Below the pieces are notes generated by a model. The model worked only from the letters and a program-made list of their open reading frames with translations. It searched no databases and had not been told where the DNA came from. A program made the translations under genes and the position numbers. Shown one piece after another: positions 48,776-61,500 of a stretch of 64,000 nt of DNA. The DNA is from Casuarius casuarius (Eukaryota > Chordata > Aves > Casuariiformes > Casuariidae). Every line of letters starts with the position of its first letter. The first letter of the stretch is position 1. Location of the stretch: the NCBI GenBank assembly GCA_003342895.1, contig PTFA01000055.1, positions 5,215,877-5,279,876 on the forward strand, given 5' to 3'.

Positions 48776-51295
48776 GAAGATATTGTCTAAGTTAATATAT
48801 ATTATTTGAAGAAACAATGTGATGATACAAGATAATCAAGAGAAAATGAACTATGAATATCTCCTAATTTAACATTTCAAGGAATTTTAAATGCATTAGC
48901 CTATTGCCAGATCATGTGGGAAGACATGTAAAATCCTGCCAGCCATTACAAAATGTGCTTGAATTTCATGGTGATTTATACTGTATAGGTGCTGAGATAG
49001 ATGGAATGTTCCCAGTTTTTAAATGCATATTGGTACTGCCTGTACTTAGTCTTTTGTTGGCTATTCCAGCTCTTCTGCAGGACAGATTTCAGAGCTGTTT
49101 TTGCCATTAGTCTATCTGATAGAGAAAAAGACAGCTCAACTCAAAGACAGCTAGTGCTATTTTAGAATTGCTAGCTGAATATGTCAGCTGACCCACAACT
49201 GGAGTGATATTGTTACAGTAACGGGACAAAATATATGCTGGAAAAAATGAAAAACTCTTGATCTTCTTGTACATAAAAAGAAGAAACCCATTTCCTTCAT
49301 ATCTGCCTAAAGCTGAAAAGTAAAAGACAGATATACTAGTAAAATATACTTGTTATATATTGGTATCATAGAGTCTGAATAGTCCTCTTGAACAATTTTG
49401 GCTTTGTGATGCTATCACATGTCTTGTGAAGTTTGAGATCTCTTCCTTTAAGCCTCAGCTTCTTTAATTGTGCAGTTGAAAAAGAATCACAGCTTTCAGT
49501 TAAATAAGAAAGTTTTTAGTCTTTATATTTACAGAGAAAAAACTGAAAGTAGGATCTCTGTTCCTAAACTGGAAGGTAAGTGGAAAGATTACAGAATGTG
49601 TTATTTTCTTAGTCTCGTGATTTTTAAATTACTTTCTTGTACTTACTTTTCCTTGTTACATACACAGGCCTGGCAGTATCCATATCTATTTTTTTTTTTA
49701 AATATGACCTTCATCCTGCAAAGACCTATATACTAGTGATTATTTATGTAATTAATTAGTCTTGCTAAACATAACAGCTGGTCACTGCTAGTATATTTCT
49801 CTTTTTCTTTTTCTCTTTTTTGTCTCTCTTCAAGCCTGCCCAGATCCCATGAAAACTGAGTTTAACAAACACCCTAGTTTTGGTACAGCCTAGTTATCTC
49901 TGGGTACATCTGGTCTGTTAATTCACATGTAGCTATGGAGGTCTTAAACAGAACTTCACTTGCCCATTATTCCCAGGGCCCCTTGAATGTACCGAGTTTT
50001 CTTAACCCCAGTACCTCAAAAAGAAAGTTTCAGAGGCCCCCATCAGGATTAAGGACTGTATATATTGTGTTACTGTTCTCTATTTAAATTTCAAATATCT
50101 TTATAAACCCTTATCCCTGGTGGATATGGTGAACAATTTTTATTGCCAATCTTCCCGAGCAAATGAAAGTGTGATTTTTTTGTTCTTTTTTCTTTTTTGG
50201 TACTGCTGCAGGAGCTCCCACTCCCAAATCTGCCTATCAGTACAGCCACCTCATCTACTTGTCCCTCAAGTCAATTCTATCTTTCCAGGGTCTCCCCTCT
50301 CTCCTACAGTGGTGGGGTCAGCAACAGAGCCCCATCCCCGTTTCTACCTTTTGCCTAGCGAGGTACATAGGGAGGAGTACCATAGGTTTTCTCTTTGTGC
50401 CTTCCGTGGCTGGTATAGCCAAGAGGTGCAGGAGGAGCTGTCTCAACAGTCACTCTGCTTGAGCTGGTTTTCTCTTTCTGCTTTGACCTTCCTTTCGGCA
50501 GGTTCAGACTGATTATTTTAGGGGAATTCTGAGATGATCGCGTCTTCCTGGAACAAGGAGTTGCTCCACTCTGCTCTTGCCACTTGGCTTGCTAACCTTA
50601 GAGACAAGCTCTTTGATGTGTATCTGTGAGCAGCCTCTTCAGAAAGTTAGCTGTCAAGGCAAGTCCACTTCTGACATTGAGAAACACGGCTAAGTGCAGA
50701 ACGGTTGCTCTCTAGTCTGTTGAAATTTCTGCAAGCTTCTTCCTCAGATACATATACAGCTGTCCTGCAGAAGTATCTGGTCAGAATTATCTTTTTAGAT
50801 AATGCTGATATTTTAAAATTAATGATGTCATGCAGGAGAGTTGGTTTTAGTTAATTTCCCTGTGTGAAGAAGTTTAAGCATAGCTTAAATTTCATATTTT
50901 ACAATATGTGCATGCAACTTGCTTTTTTCTTGTGGAAAAGTCATTTAAGTCTGAACTTAGCATTGAAAAATAAAAAGGGGGACAGGGGAATGCAAAAATG
51001 CTGCTACTGATCTCATGCAAACATCTTCCGTTCATAACATTTTCAGGCTTTTGATTTCTTGTTTTGGCAGACTGGGTGAGAGCGGGAGAGAGAAAGCAAG
51101 GCTACCAGCAATCTTACACAGTGCAAGGAATGGTCCCCAATCCATCCTGATAAACTAGTAAGCCCAAAGATTTTATATTCTGCTAAGACATAAATGTTGT
51201 GAATGATAACACATGACGCTTGCATTTCAGTGCAAGCTATTGCTGTGATTTTATGCATCTTGGTGAAAGCCCCTTGGCTTCTGGAGAACTTTGTG

Positions 51296-51337
51296 GTAGT
51301 GCAAGTGTCTCGTAGCACAAGTGTCTCACAGTGCAAG
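51296..51337. repeat. 16-base tandem duplication
   Basis: GTAGTGCAAGTGTCTC (51296-51311) is followed at once by GTAGCACAAGTGTCTC (51312-51327) and a partial third copy, ACAGTGCAAG (51328-51337). Confidence 0.8.
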
Positions 51338-52952
51338 ATCAGGACCTAGAACTATTTAAGTTCAGAGTAAATTTATTAGCAGAGAGAAGAACATCTGTAA
51401 ACAAGAATCTGCCTGTTATTTTCATTCCAGGAAATCCTTTAATGCTTTAATGGATTAAAGAGACTATAAACAATCCCTTTTGTAACTGAACTTAAAAATA
51501 CTGTGCTGGGAAAAATTATAATTTGGGGTATCTAAAAGACTCTTTAAAAATAATAAAGTTTTAAGTGAAGGCAGTAAGCTAACACTGTTTGTAAATAATA
51601 AACAGCAGTAGTCAATTGGTATTTAGAACACACATTAGTTTGCTGGTCATATTAATAGAGAGCAAAAAGTAAATCTACACGGTACTTTGTTTGTTGCAGA
51701 TTTGTATTTTAAGTGATGTTCTAAAGACTTTCCATAATTATTTACCCAGTTAAAAGTGTCAGTTTAAATTTGCATGGGTATCTTTAACTTGTGTCTGGAG
51801 ACAGTATGGATAATTTATGAGGAAATGAGAAATTATGAAATGCAGAGGAGGCTTCTCAAAAAGTTAGCTTTTAGAAAAGTGAGCTTCTTTTTAATATTTT
51901 TTAGGATCATTAAAATAGATGAGGAAAAAATGAATCTAATTTCAGTAATGGCTATGTTTTAAAGTCTTTCTCAATTTCCTCATTAGTCATGAACAATTTT
52001 GATCTGATCTTCCAGTGAGGCCATGAAACAAGTCAAACTTGGTACTTGATAACACTGGAAAGAACTTGACACCAGTAATATCCATGGGAAATAATGTGAT
52101 GTGAACACTAGCTTATGAGTTACCTTGTGCTTTATGCAATTCTGTGGTTACAAAAAATGGGACATTACGATTTTGCCATCTAAACTTTGGGTAAAGTATT
52201 TTTATTTTAGGTGAAGGAGAGAAGGAAGGAAATAAAAAAGAAAGCTGCTCTGTCTGAATTTTGAAGTGCTTTTCCATGCAACTGAAGTAGTGTCCGAATT
52301 AGCTTTTGGTTTACTCTTGCACGTCTGAACTTTAGATTGTAAACCCCCACCGATCCAGCCAGCCAGAGCACAGCAGTTTAGGCCTACTGGTTTTAGTGGA
52401 ACAAGGTCAATCTGCAGCTCCCCAAGCATGGCCACGTCGTCTCCTCCGCAGGTGGCACACATCAGCTGCATTTTGTAACTTACTGAAATAGCTCCTGCTC
52501 TTCAGACTGCCTCAGACTAATGTGTAAGGAAGTCATCACCTACTGCATGATGAAATGGGTACCCACCCATTAGACCTGTTAGAGTCAAGGCCAGGATTAC
52601 TTTGTGTGCAGAGAAAGCTGCCTCTTCTCTTTGCATAATTCGTAGTGGTGCAAATGTTCCTGGTTTCTCCACAGGAGCAGTGAGGAAGAGGCTGCAGGAA
52701 TGGCTGGGCAGGTGGGAGGGAAGGCTCTGGCAGAGGTGGCTAATGTCACACAGGTGTGTTCAACAGGAAACTCAAGAGGCAGATGGAGCCATGCTGGAAT
52801 ATTGTGCCCAGGCATTAACCAGTACTAGAATAATTTAGGTTTAATAAAAAAAATAGATGAAACTAAACTAGTAAGGAGATGAAGGGGGAGAGTGGAAGCC
52901 TGACTAGGAGAGGAAGGTCAGTGGTACCAGATGCATAAAGAAATAAACTCTG

Positions 52953-52979
52953 AGATTGTTAAGACTGTTAAGATTGTTA
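52953..52979. repeat. Nine-base tandem triplication
   Basis: AGATTGTTA, AGACTGTTA and AGATTGTTA are arranged head to tail. Confidence 0.85.
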
Positions 52980-54405
52980 AAACTGCAAAGCATTTGAAAT
53001 TCACAAAAATGTTAGCTAAGGGGACAGAAACTCTTTGGCAGGTGGGGTACTGCAGGTTGTTTCAGGAAAGGGGACTGCATTCTGCAGAGAGGCCCTGCTG
53101 AGAGAGGGGAAGTCACTTGGCAGCAGGAGTGCCTGGGTGCACATGCACTAGAGATACCCGGGCCTTTCTCTGAGGTGGAGGCTGGCAACACGCTGGTCGC
53201 CACAGGCAGCTTCACCGTGCCTTTTCCCACTGAGAGAGCTAAGGGCTTTGGTGCAGCAGAGGCATTAGTGACCTGACACACCAGAACTGCAGTCACAGAA
53301 AAGCTATGTGCAGGGATAATCACTAATCATAAGTATTTTGCGGGGTTTCTCGGAGTCCCAAGACACGCACCACAGTCATGCCCTCACAGTCCAGTATTAG
53401 AGGGAGATCCTGTCACAGGCACCCTTACTGACCACTTGTAAGACCAAAGACTGTGAAAGCACGGTATGTTTCCCAGCGTTCCTTGTAATTAGCGCATGAA
53501 TGTGAAACCATGCTTTAATTTGTATAGAGCCCCTGAAGAGGAACAGAGGAATCTTGACTGGTTGGACTCCAGACACTCCTTCAGCTCCTGAACAAGATTT
53601 TGATGTGGGTGGCTTGGATTATCAGAAAAGCATGTGTAATGTCTCAAAACATCAAAAATCAGCATGATGATATGGCTGAGATTGTATTTGGGTTTCCAAG
53701 ACTGGGGAAGAAAAATAATTCACTGAGAACAACATTGGCAAAAGAAATATTAATGAGTAAGAAAAAAAATAATAAAAATGAAATGAATAAATCAACAAAA
53801 TGTTCAACAAGCAAATAAATGAATGTAAGGTTGAGAGGTAAGCTGGGAAAAGGTGATAGTCAAAAAGGAAATGAGAGAGGTTTGCAAATGATTTCATTCA
53901 CAGCTATAATAGACCAATAAGTTCAGGCTCTCAAAAGTGTTTACTACCCTGAGGAATATATGAAGAGATAAGCACAGCATTTTTGTTACAAGTCATAAGG
54001 ACCTTCATCTGAAATATAAGTCATCTTAATAACACAGGCAATAGGGAAAAATCTGATGTTTAATATGAAGACAGAACATTTAGGGGAGAAGAAGGGGGAA
54101 CTCAGAGAAATTCTTGGCAACCTAAGGCATTAGACTAATGTAAAATATCTGCAGATCTGTTCAAAACAAGTATTGAAAAGAACTTGGAAGCACTGCTGTA
54201 CTCTGGAAATGAGTATGGGAAACAGCATCCAGTCCAGAATACTAGAGGCTGAAAGGAATAAAAGTACCTGGGGGATTTAGGCAACCCTACAAACCTGCCC
54301 AGGATCATGTGCTGCCAATATCAGCGGAACCCTCTAGTACATATTTTTTTGAATCTGTAATGGCATCAACATGATCGTTTTATTCTACCTCCTCCTGCAT
54401 TTACC

Positions 54406-54420
54406 TTTTTTTTTTTTTTT
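54406..54420. repeat. T homopolymer
   Basis: Fifteen consecutive T residues, 50 bases from the candidate exon at 54471-54598. If that exon is real, the run lies downstream of its donor in the reverse-strand intron. Confidence 0.95.
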
Positions 54421-54470
54421 AATGCTAAGCATCCTTTCAAACAAAGTGATAAATCACAGGCATTACTCAC

Positions 54471-54598
54471 CCTGAACTTTCATTTTCAGAAAGTCCTTGA
54501 CATCACAGACACGTACTTTTACAAGATTCTGAAAAACTTTCAGTTCCCTTACAAAAGAATCCATTCCTTCCTGAATCTCCATCGAGGTACCAAATATT
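54471..54598 (-). other. Candidate coding exon, 128 bases, reverse strand
   Basis: On the reverse strand, TTGTATATTGCAG gives an acceptor, and GTTCAGG|GTGAGT gives a strong donor at the low-coordinate end. One frame is open across all 42 complete codons, reading from IFGTSMEIQEGMDSF through VRELKVFQNLVKV to DVKDFLKMKVQ; the other two frames hold stops. The peptide is rich in E, K, L and V with heptad-like spacing, as in an alpha-helical or coiled-coil segment, and a stop follows just after the donor. I do not recognise the family. The polypyrimidine tract of the acceptor is weak. No neighbouring exon on the same strand could be joined convincingly, so a pseudo-exon remains likely. Confidence 0.27.
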
Positions 54599-55480
54599 CT
54601 GCAATATACAACCAGGAATCACCGCTCTGGTTCAGCACTCCCAGAAAGGTTAGAAAAGCAAATCCTTTCCCTTTCCTTGGTGACTGTCTCTTAAAGCAGA
54701 GTCAGTGCTCATTTCTGGAATAGAAACTGAATTTCCATGCTTGGTAATGTGCTTCAAGGTCTGGTGTCTTCTTACAGCTGTCTTCTGAACACAGCAGTGT
54801 GATCAATAGTTTACTCGGAATGGGATGGAATAGTTTACCTCGGTCTTGTAATCTGCATAGCAAAAGCAAGAGTTATGGAAGTCAGTGTGATCTTAGATGT
54901 TCTCATCACGCTAGGAGTAACCTTGAGCATAGTTGATAAGTTTGGTTAGCAGGGCAATACCTGCATGAATCTGGGGCCTCTAATAATGTGAGATGTGGAT
55001 TGGTTTAGGTCTGTTCAGCGAAGCACGTAACTACATTTTTATCAGCACCATGCCATCCCCCACACACATTTACCAAGCCTTCTGTGCTGTGCCCTGATTT
55101 ATCAACTTTAAAGATCTTAGGCTGAGCTATAAAATGAAGGCATCAGACAGGAATACTTGCCTTATTTGAAAAAAAAAACCTGATGTATAATAAAAAGCCT
55201 GCAGACACATTTTTAGTAGATATAAGAATAATGCTCTCAGCAAATAAATCCAAAACAAGTCTATTTAAAGATCTCTCTTATTCAGGAAATGAAGGCTACT
55301 GTAGTAATTTCATGACCTGTGACATTCTTGAGAACATTCTTCCAAAGCAGTAAGTGCTGCCTACCTCCAGTAAAAAACTCCTTAACTGCTTACAAATATG
55401 ACAGAACTGAGCCCTATATACTTAAATGATTTTGCAGCAAAAGTTTGCCATATTGTCTGCTGCTATTGTGTTATTTCTAG

Positions 55481-55551
55481 GTGTGCCAGATGGAGTCATG
55501 TTTGCTCAAGTGATTAAACGTCTTATGCGTTCACTGAAGTTGAAATATTAA
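55481..55551 (+). other. Candidate terminal exon, forward strand
   Basis: TGTTATTTCTAG at the end of a pyrimidine-rich stretch is a good acceptor. With two leftover bases in the first codon, the segment reads V-P-D-G-V-M-F-A-Q-V, then IKRLMRSLKLKY and a TAA stop at 55549-55551. The other frames stop early. The peptide has a natural composition for a basic C-terminus, but I cannot place it. A possible 3' end signal (GAATAAA at 56465) lies about 0.9 kb downstream. No upstream coding exon was found, so this stays speculative. Confidence 0.22.
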
Positions 55552-58500
55552 CTCTTGGACAACACACTTGAGTGTGCAGTCTTGGGCTCACTCATGCCAT
55601 TTTTTTCTAAGCTTAAAAATGCTGGTTGTTTGTTTTCAGTGCTATTTAAATCATCATCTTTGTGTTACTTTTCATTTTACAGTGATTGGCAAAGAATATT
55701 AGATCCAAACAAAAATGTGATGTATCAGAAACTTTTCTCTGGAGCTTTGCTGTTTAATATTGACTGGATTCTGTGCCTTCACCCAGTAAGGATATATCAT
55801 ATAAAGGACTAAGAAATCATGGCATCTGTTCTTGTGTTATCTGAAGAGAATTTTGCCTATTTCTACCAAAAGTCTCTAACAAATATTATGAGCTAGTGAA
55901 CTGCATCAACAAATTTTGAGTACCTGATAACTGGGAAATGTTTACTTTAACAGTGAGCATTGGCATACTTAATTTTATATCCTTACAAAATTTTATTCCA
56001 ATAGATTACAACTAAATCAGGCAACCATATGGTAATTAAAACATCCCTCCTTTAATTAACATTAATTTATTACAGGTGCATTAACTATCATTGTGTTGAA
56101 GAGTCAACATTAGGTATTCAGAAATTGCAGGGTTTGACTTTTTTATGAAATCTAATAGGATTTTATGTTTTAATTTAAATTTTAACAGCATGTAATTAAA
56201 AATATTTTCATCTAGTTAGTCCAAATTATCCCAGTGTAGATTAAGATATATACATATGTGACAAGGTGGCTGACGGGTAAATATCCACTCTCATTCTGAT
56301 TTAGGTAGTCTCATTGGAGAACACTATATTTTTCATTTGTTGTCAATCTCAGATGTATAAAATGAGAATAATGAGGATTTTATCTTAAGTCTATATTTCC
56401 AGTTCTACATCCTGTTGATTATGGAGCCTTGCTTACTGCTTCTTCAATTTTACTACTGAATACTGAATAAACACCAAAAACAGAATTGATACTGTGACGG
56501 GCAGCAAGTGATAGGCCTTTTAACTACTGAGATAGAAGAGTGAAATCTAATTTTAGTTTTTATCCTTATAAGCATTTTTGTAGTAAATCAAATAATTACC
56601 CTGATAACTGTTCCTTCTGGCATTGCATATGCTAGGTTCACTGCACTGAAGCTGCAGAATACAATGATATACTTGATATACTAAGCTAACTCGAGAAGGA
56701 AAGCCATTTACATGCCACATCCAAAAAGCTAGATATTTTTTACTGAACTGTTTGCCTTTTCTTTTTGTCCTTTAACCAAATTTTGCTTAGACAAGGTGTA
56801 GCTGGTAGTCACTGATGTACACCAAGAGCATTGTGTAAGTAGTATATAATACCTTTCCTTGCTCTTTCAGGTGAAGGAAGCTGGTGCCCTTTAAATTCAG
56901 GGTCAAAATGTTTTTTAAATTGGCCACGGACCCTTTCACCTTAGCTGACTTTATGGTCTGAGAAATTTAATTGAAACTTTGTGTGGCTTTAGTTGGGGAT
57001 GAAGTTAGTCCATTATGCTTTCAGGCACAATTAGGCTTTCTTGGAGCCTTTCCTTAGGACGCGCATAATGTCTTACTGGAGGATAAATTTCTTATTTGAC
57101 CTTCTCCTATTTCCCATTTGCATTGCAGTATGAAGTGGCTTGAATGACTTTTGCTGAGAAAGGAGTAGAAGGACAGTAACGAACTTTTTGGGGGACAGTT
57201 CTGATGCCTCTGGATATTTGGTTTAATGGTACATATTTGGGGCAGCAAGCAAGCGTGCTCAGTCAGCAGGAGCTCTAGGAGATGCTGACTTGGGGGATGC
57301 CAAAACATGTCCTGGATTTTTGGTGTGAAGGGTCAAAGGAGAATATCTATCCTTGAACAAGATGAATCTATTATTTTGTTTCGTGCTGCGGAGGTGGGAA
57401 ATGACCTTAGACCTTCTGTAACTGCCACTGTCGATGTCAGAGCTGGTAGCTCTTGTCGCTGTTCTCCTCCCCCTTACGTGTCCCTGCTGCCTGAGATCTC
57501 CAAAATGATGTCTGCAGTGAGCAATATTCCGCTTGCCTTTCTGCAGTTTAAACCATCAGCCCTGTCAGACATTCCTGGTTGTGTTCAGCTACTTAATTTA
57601 TTTGAACTGCCACTGGGGAATATGTGCATGTTTAGAAGCTGAGCCAAAAAAACCTATGCTTTTCTACTTGTAAATTATGTATACTATGTTAATTTTTACT
57701 AATGCCTTTTAGTTTTACTCCTTTTAGCCAGCTTGCTGTGTTTGTTTTCTGTCCTCTAATAACCTCAGACTGTACGCTGACATATTGAAACACTTTGTTT
57801 TGTTGCACAAGATATAAAATAGTATGCTCAATCAGAAAGGCACTTTTCAGAGCCTTCCGATTAATCCTGAAGCTTGGGGAGGAAAAACAATTCAAACCAT
57901 TTAATTGAAATGCTTTTTAATGCAGAGCTTTTAGTGCTTGTGCAATAATAGAACGTTCTAAAAAGATGCAGATTTTTTTTAGAGGTGAAGGTCTGCATCT
58001 TCAAAAGAACCATCAACAGAATTAGGTGCTGAAATCCTTTGAAGTTGCTTTGAAATTTCAAGCTTAATTTTGTTTACTTTTGTGGAGTCACTCATCCGAA
58101 TACAAGAGGAATATAAAATAGGAAGGACTTACCCTTTTCAGACTGCATATTCGTGGCCTTGGACAATGTGGAAGGGGTTCAGAGGGTTTTAGCACTTCTT
58201 TCATCCTACGCTGCTCTTTCGTTCCATGGAGGTTTTATGGGTTATGGTTTTATGGCTAACTATTTCCTGATTCAAAGTTACAAATGACTGCTTCAGTAGT
58301 GTTAAGGCACTGGCAAGGAATGCAATCCAAAGGCACAGAGGATAGTGATGTGAAACGTGAGGGCTCTGTTCCTCCTTTTTTAATGAGGAGTTCTTGCTAG
58401 AACAAAGGCAGGGAGAAAGAGAAGCACAGTCTTGCCACCCAGTTTAGAGCATGGATTGGTGTTGGACAAAAAAATCCATCCAAGAAAAAATATTCTGGAG

Positions 58501-61500
58501 TTTTCTGGTTTTAGACAGCATAGTAGGCAACTAACCCCTAGATCTTTTGTACTTAAAAATTCAACTTTTTTTTTTATTATTTTAGAGTATAGAATTCTGT
58601 GCTCTATCAGCACAATGAATCCCCTGCAGTGTCAAAGTTGTTCAAAATGGAAATTTTTCTGAAAAGCAAGAGAACATCCAGGACCCTCTGAGATGCACAA
58701 GACAACATTGTATACAGCAAGTAGCTCTGGGTCTCAGCAGTAAACTGGCAAAGTTGATTTATTTTTTGACAGACATTTTTATGCAGAGAAAAAAGGCAGT
58801 TAGCCTCCAACCAACAATGGTTTATATTTGTAAGTCTTAGTGCAACAGAAGTCTGATGACAGTTAGAACTGATAGAAAAATACAGCATCATTATTTGCTA
58901 CAGAGGAGTTTTGTTTGGCTACCTCTTAAACGAACTGGATTGTCAAGATAGGTATTTGCCCAGATTCTGTAGCTACATCAAAAACAGAAGCTTAAGATTT
59001 TACAGTGTTGAGATGGTAGCAAGTATTTTCATCACCTGGATACTTACCTATGCATGAAGGTATATGCTAAATTAACCAAAAAAATGTGACTTTTACAGTA
59101 CCAGAGCAAAAGCCAACAAAGTCCATTTTATTTCTTAATGGAAGCACCCATCCAGGGTGCACTAAATACTGAGGTAAGAGACCTCATCCTGCTTAGACAG
59201 CTCCTTTGCCATTGTAATGATCCCCCCCAAAAAACTTTAGTGGTAGGGAAAAGTAGAAGGGCCTGGAAGCACACTGGAGGAATCACTCTATTCAAGTTAT
59301 TTCCTCTTAAAATAGACAGAGATTAGAGACATCTGTATGTGCCACATTAAGGAAATGCAGTACATAGCTCTTTAAAACTAGTACTCTCGGCTGATGCCGG
59401 AAAAGTGAGAAGGCAGCAATCTTGAATGACTGCGATACAAAAATCTCCCCACACCAGAGCAACATTTCATCTTTTGAATATCTGTATCTTGTTCTTCTGG
59501 TACTAACCCTCTAGTTTCCCTTAGTTTCCCCTTCTCTCTCCCCTCACTGCATTGCTAATTCTGATCTCCCTCTAATGTTATGAATTTGCCTCCCACCTGT
59601 GAGCTGATCTAGATTTAACAAGTTAGCTGCAAAATATTCTGGCTATATTAGTAACTCCCATGGAGTCTTTCCCTCCTCCTGTACTCAGCTAGTTGAGATA
59701 TGGAGAGTGAATATCCACATTATGCATAAATTTGATAGGCTGTTCTGTTTTACTGGTATTTTCATTAAAATGCATTTCTCAACTCCCATCACCAAAGAAG
59801 TAAGTCTGCTTAACTTTATATCTTTGAATAAAATACTGAAGAATTTTTCCCTCTTCCTTTATACCTCTGATTATTTTTTCTTCTGTACGGAATGGTCTAA
59901 ATACTGAAATTCAAATCTGAATTTTCTTAATTTGAAAAGCAGGTCAGCTTAGGATATCGTACATTAGAAAACGTAGCTTTAGATCATTGGCTTCTGTCTT
60001 TCACATCCAGATCTGAAAATGTGGAGAAACAACTAGAAATACACAGCAGTGACATCGATTTATGGCAATCTATTTTCAAAGCGTCTGACGAGTATAACTG
60101 GCTGCTTTTGCTGGAATTCAACAGATTGTGACAATCTTTTGCACTTCTGAAAGGGAACTCCTGTGTCCCACTGTGTTATATCTGGGAGGAAAAGGTAATG
60201 ACGCTCAAGAATTGGTCAGCGACCCAATCACCAACTGCCAGGGATGCTACAGATACACACAGCACAGTCAATAATATCGATCGCCAGCATACTGTTCAGT
60301 GGTTTACTTTTATGTTATGTACTTTACTATTAAAAAGGGAGGTTATGGTAAAATCTTTCCTCAGAGAAAAACAATTAAAACCTCCCTAGTAGTGTGGCTT
60401 GTGGCAAATTTTGGAAGATGATTCTTTTTTCACTGGTGAAAGGTAAGAGAAAGTGGGATTGGGATTTTTTTTCTTTTCTCCAGAAAATTAGTATTTTTGT
60501 TCACAATTGGGAGTGAAAAATTATTTCAAATCATTAAAAGACACCATGAAGGTATTACAAAACCAGTTTTTGTCCAAATGCTCACTTGGGCTGTTTAGAA
60601 ATAAGAACTACTTGTATTCCCAGAAGAGACAAAAATGTATGGAAATGCTACAAATTGCAGATCTAATATGACTGGGGAGCAGAGTTAGCAGAGCATGCTT
60701 GTTGCAGAGAGGGTAGTGTGAAAAATTTTGCAAACTACTGAGGGCTTTGGTTTGCCAGAATCCAGTAGGTTTTGGAAGGTTAATATCTAGTAACTTGATT
60801 CAGTTTAGTTTGACTAGTTTATCTTTCTTACATTTTGGTTGTCAGTGTTCTGGTTCAATTCATTATCTGGTTACTCTTTCACTGTAATGTCAGAATGGTG
60901 GGGAGAGTGATGTAAATTTAGTGGTTAGTTTGTGATTTAGCAGATTCAACATGACTAACAGTGAAGGAAATAGAAGAAAATAGTTGAATGAGTAAACTGA
61001 AAGAGTGAAGACATAAATGGTATTGATATGTTAAGTAACATGACAGAAAGATTGCCTTTCCTCTCCAAGTACAGAAAAGCACTTTCATTTGAAGCTAACA
61101 TATGTCATCAGACAGATTCACCTGCTACAGTAAGATATTGAGGAATCTTGATGATATTTTTGAAAGAACAGGTGTTATATTCATCCTTGAAATGTAGCCA
61201 CTGTGGATATTTAATTACTGTTCTGTGTTCACCACTTTTGCTCAGGAGCACTCTTTTCTCATACAAAATTGCCAAAGAAAAAGCACAGAGTAAGGCCAAA
61301 AGAAGAAGAAAAAAAAGATAAAGATTTAAACACAATAGGAAAGTTGCAATTTCTTATGTCACCATCACCTTCTATTTACCATAAAGCAAGCACTCACAAG
61401 AAGGGACCAGCCTATTTTGTCCCTAAATACACTTCCTCCAGACAATTCCAGATTTTTTGATGAACCACTAGTTGGTACAAATACGAAACTAAATGTAAGA

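Larger units (their letters stand above)
45061..54470. other. Unique non-coding DNA
   Basis: No gene is recognised. Landmarks: duplicated AGAATAACATTT at 45400-45435, a polypyrimidine tract at 46358-46413, a degenerate CATTGACTTCAATGG-type motif at 47910-47985, a conserved-looking stretch with ATTTGCATTCATTAAC at 48230-48250, a CT/TA microsatellite at 48752-48775, a polypyrimidine run at 49798-49833, 16-base tandem copies at 51296-51337, a nine-base triple repeat at 52953-52979 and a T run at 54406-54420. Confidence 0.45.

Noticed and set aside
50120..50512. 130-codon forward frame
   Set aside because: It begins with a T-rich tract coding F and L, has a second overlapping open frame, and shows no recognisable domain.
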